Below are positions 61,578 to 64,000 of a DNA stretch of 64,000 nucleotides, one piece after another (within the stretch, counting starts at the first letter, position 1; each line of letters starts with the position of its first letter). The position numbers and the translations under genes were made by a program. This DNA comes from an uncultured Lachnospiraceae bacterium. Lineage in GTDB: Bacteria; Bacillota; Clostridia; Lachnospirales; Lachnospiraceae. A model generated the notes under the pieces. It searched no databases and had not been told where the DNA came from. It worked only from the letters and a program-made list of their open reading frames with translations. The DNA lies in the NCBI GenBank assembly GCA_910587715.1, contig CAJUMV010000006.1, forward strand, positions 41,289 to 105,288. Direction: 5' to 3'.

Positions 61578-62936
61578 GTGAGAAACGGTTGGAAGATGAT
61601 GGCAGCTATGATATTGGCGGCGTTTGTTCTTGCGGGCTGCGGCAAAGCGTCCGTCACAGGAGAACAGGACGGGAATGCACCTGCCGCGGAAACGCAGGAC
61701 AGTGAGACGGCTGTGGAAGGGACGCAGGAGGAACCAGAGCCCGCGGCAGAGGAAGCGGAGGAAACGACAGCTGATACAGAGGAGCAGAGCCTGGAGACGG
61801 TGCCAAACGACGGAAAAGGAGAGCTGATCTCCGACGAGGATGCGGCTTCCTTACAGTATATGAAGAAATATATGGTGGAAGATGTATATGGCGACGGATC
61901 GTCCTACGAAGTTTATGCGCCCGACGGAAGTGACAACAGCGACGGTTTTTTAAGCTATATTGATCACGGCATCAGTTTTTTTGCGTCGGTGTTCGGCGGC
62001 GGAGATGAAGAGCTGCCTTACTTTATGCTGAATGAAAGCCTGAAAGGGCAAAAGGAAGATTGGGAGAACGGTGAACGCTATTTTGACGTGCAGCTTGGCG
62101 AGGTGATAAAAAACGGGGCGGACAGATATGTGACTGCTTCCGCAAAGAGCGAGGATTACTACGGGACAGCTTATGCGGTGAAAAAGCTCTATTATCTTGA
62201 TGTTCCGAAGACGGGTGTGTGCGTGCTCTGGGAAATAGAGATTACCGAAATGCAGACAGATGAGGTTACGGCACAGATTCTTGCGGAGATGGGAAAGTGC
62301 TATGGAATCGGTCTGGAGAACATTATGCCGGGTGGCGAGTGGGCACAGGCGGACGCGGCGCGGCAGGTGGAAGCGCAGGATGTGTACGAGCCGGAAGCGG
62401 GAGAGACTGCTCTTGTGAAAGTAGATGGGTATCAGTATCTCGGGCAGACCACCATGTCTTTTAAAGATGGGGAAATCCAGTGCCCGGTCATGGCGCCGAT
62501 GGGATATCTGACCACGGTAAAGGACAGCTATGTCGATGCGTCCATGCATGGGGTTTCCGTGAACATCAGCAGCACCTCCACGGGTACGGACATGTATGTG
62601 CCGCTGATGCGCGAAGGTGCCGACAGGCTGTATGAGCGGAAATTGAATGACGAGGATGTAGAGAACCGGAATGTTCATAAGAGTGAAGTCATGGAGATGT
62701 CCGGTTATGACAAAGCATGGTATTATGTGGTTGACTATGAAACGCCCGACTGGATAACGGAAGAGTATTATAAAGAAGTGAGCGTCAACTGCCGGATTGT
62801 CATAGAAGAGAATTATGTCCTTACCTGCGATATCACTCTGCGGGATAATGCGTTTGATACATGCACCAACACATTGCTCAAAGAACTGGAAACGGCATAT
62901 GGCATTGATTTATCGGCGTATTACTATGAAGAGTAA
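61578..62936 (+). CDS. Lipoprotein of unknown function, 1 of 2
   Basis: A 452-residue lipoprotein. GTG 61578 follows GGGAGGA. The signal peptide has a lipobox VLAGC with lipidation at Cys21, then a Glu/Thr/Ala-rich linker of about 60 residues. The mature domain contains no motif I recognise; DGISFFASVFGGGDEELPYF-like stretches and many Tyr/Asp residues suggest a beta-rich surface domain. A second lipoprotein gene follows 12 bases later, so the two are probably one unit. Confidence 0.78.
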   Translation: MRNGWKMMAAMILAAFVLAGCGKASVTGEQDGNAPAAETQDSETAVEGTQEEPEPAAEEAEETTADTEEQSLETVPNDGKGELISDEDAASLQYMKKYMVEDVYGDGSSYEVYAPDGSDNSDGFLSYIDHGISFFASVFGGGDEELPYFMLNESLKGQKEDWENGERYFDVQLGEVIKNGADRYVTASAKSEDYYGTAYAVKKLYYLDVPKTGVCVLWEIEITEMQTDEVTAQILAEMGKCYGIGLENIMPGGEWAQADAARQVEAQDVYEPEAGETALVKVDGYQYLGQTTMSFKDGEIQCPVMAPMGYLTTVKDSYVDASMHGVSVNISSTSTGTDMYVPLMREGADRLYERKLNDEDVENRNVHKSEVMEMSGYDKAWYYVVDYETPDWITEEYYKEVSVNCRIVIEENYVLTCDITLRDNAFDTCTNTLLKELETAYGIDLSAYYYEE

Positions 62937-62948
62937 AAGGAGGTCTTT

Positions 62949-63866
62949 TTGGAAAACATGAGAGTGGGAAGAGGTAGAGGAACAAGTGTGCGCCGCGCGG
63001 TCCGGGCTTTGACCTGGATGCTGTCGGTTCTTCTGCTCGTCGGCTGCGGACGAGCGGAGAGGACAGGCGAAGATGCCACAGCCGCGGCGGGGACGGAAAC
63101 GCCAGGAGCGGTTACCATGGCGGATTTATTGCGCGACAGCGGCAATATACCGGCACAGACGGAAGTTCCGGAAGTGTCCGACACGGTGCTATGGTTCAAC
63201 GCCTCTTATGCATGTCTGACTTATGCAAACGGCTGGGACTGGCGGTGGGTAGGCGGAATGGAGCCTACGGAAGAAAATGCGCAGACAGCGAAGTATTTTC
63301 TTTATTCAAGCTGGCAGGTGATGGATCGGGAATCGGGAATAGAGGTGGTAAACAAGCTTCTCAGTGGCGGGCACCGTGCTGAATGCAGAAAGTGCATGGA
63401 CGAACTGGAAGAATGGGGTCTTATGGAAATGGACGGGACGCGTTTTGGAGAAGAGGTGATCAAGATTACGGAGGGTGAGCGCACGGACATCGACCTGGGA
63501 GATGCGCCCGGGCGGTATGTGCTGGCTTATTATATGTATCATAAGGGGATGGAGGCTGAGTATATCGCGGCGTGGGATTTGTGCAGGGTGAATGAGCTGT
63601 ACGCTAATTTATATCTTTGCGGCTTTATGGAGTATGAGGAGGCGATGGACGCGTCCCTTGAAAATTCACTGCGGCTGCAGAAGATGTACGACTCATGGGA
63701 TGAGATGGTGGAAGCTTATTTGTTCGGGTATCAATTCTGGCAGGCTGATCTGGGCGGGGCGGATTCCCCCACAAGCGAGCGGCGAAGCTACTATGAAATG
63801 CTCAAAAATTCAGATGACAGCCCCTATGAATTAGACTGGAATATGGAGCTGAAAAAGAGCTGGTGA
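62949..63866 (+). CDS. Lipoprotein of unknown function, 2 of 2
   Basis: A 305-residue lipoprotein. TTG 62949 is chosen for its 5-base distance to AGGAGG; ATG 62958 is 14 away. An Arg-rich start (RVGRGRGTSVRRAVRA) and a hydrophobic helix precede the lipobox LLVGC (Cys33). The mature part has several Trp/Tyr-rich segments (WFNASYACLTYANGWDWRWVGG), and MDASLENSLRLQKMYDSWDEM is a helical region. Its family is not recognised. Confidence 0.75.
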   Translation: MENMRVGRGRGTSVRRAVRALTWMLSVLLLVGCGRAERTGEDATAAAGTETPGAVTMADLLRDSGNIPAQTEVPEVSDTVLWFNASYACLTYANGWDWRWVGGMEPTEENAQTAKYFLYSSWQVMDRESGIEVVNKLLSGGHRAECRKCMDELEEWGLMEMDGTRFGEEVIKITEGERTDIDLGDAPGRYVLAYYMYHKGMEAEYIAAWDLCRVNELYANLYLCGFMEYEEAMDASLENSLRLQKMYDSWDEMVEAYLFGYQFWQADLGGADSPTSERRSYYEMLKNSDDSPYELDWNMELKKSW

Positions 63867-63893
63867 AAAGCTGGAAAAAAATAAAAAAACGGG

Positions 63894-63922
63894 TTGACAC
63901 GGCAGTTTTTCTTTGCTAGAAT
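63894..63922 (+). promoter_or_regulatory. Promoter of the tRNA-Ser gene
   Basis: TTGACA (63894-63899), 17-base spacer, TAGAAT (63917-63922): a near-consensus promoter 41 bases before the tRNA. Confidence 0.82.
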
Positions 63923-63963
63923 AATTTTTGCGCTTGACTTAAAGCCGGGCGCAATGCGAACAC

Positions 63964-64000
63964 GGAGAGGTATCGAAGTGGTCATAACGAGGCGGTCTTG
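63964..64000 (+). tRNA. tRNA-Ser, 3' part outside the window
   Basis: GGAGAGG begins the acceptor stem; the D-arm region GTATCGAAGTGGTCATAACGAGGC and the anticodon-stem start GGTCTTG follow, as in tRNA-Ser. The window stops inside the anticodon loop after CTTG, which fits a UGA anticodon. Confidence 0.8.

Overview
The window looks like chromosomal DNA from a low-GC Gram-positive anaerobe of the Clostridia, most likely Lachnospiraceae. The grounds are a phosphotransbutyrylase/butyrate kinase pair, a PurO-type IMP cyclohydrolase next to a stand-alone AICAR transformylase, a prfB with a programmed frameshift, an FMN riboswitch in front of ribU, and typical sigma-A promoters. No rRNA, IS element, prophage or CRISPR array was seen. 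One tRNA gene starts at the right edge.

Layout. Positions 1-17.6 kb hold a surface-polysaccharide region, read rightward almost throughout with many ATGA overlaps. It starts with a DUF362 protein, GT2 glycosyltransferases, a COG5610-type HAD protein and a methyltransferase, all visibly AT-richer than the rest. A second block carries a nucleotidyltransferase-kinase fusion, a SIS isomerase, two paralogous GT9-like proteins, two paralogous small membrane-anchored proteins, a HAD phosphatase, and a promoter-led trio of pentulose-phosphate epimerase, TarI-like cytidylyltransferase and TarJ-like dehydrogenase. Several of these should act on pentose 5-phosphates, so the block probably makes one or two activated pentose/pentitol donors and polymerises them.

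17.9-30.1 kb is mostly housekeeping: an AAA/DUF4143 ATPase, guaB, purO-like, an AICAR transformylase, ptb-buk, secA, a RelBE-like toxin-antitoxin pair and prfB. Two paralogous imperfect palindromes of about 130 nt follow guaB and the AICAR transformylase.

30.2-40 kb is an accessory island: a 1627-residue secreted repeat protein, a HipA-like kinase, a second and frameshifted repeat protein with the same unusual C-terminal module, and a second toxin-antitoxin pair. Three minus-strand genes (DUF975, an HEQEH protein, a DUF4190-like protein) follow.

42.1-64 kb returns to core functions: tex, a complete oppBCDFA peptide importer, a 50-codon small ORF, the FMN riboswitch with ribU, a MacB-like ABC/adaptor/permease operon preceded by 11-nt-phased direct repeats, the tRNA t6A genes tsaE, tsaB and tsaD with rimI, ribonuclease Z, ispD, two lipoproteins, and the promoter and first 37 nt of a tRNA-Ser gene.
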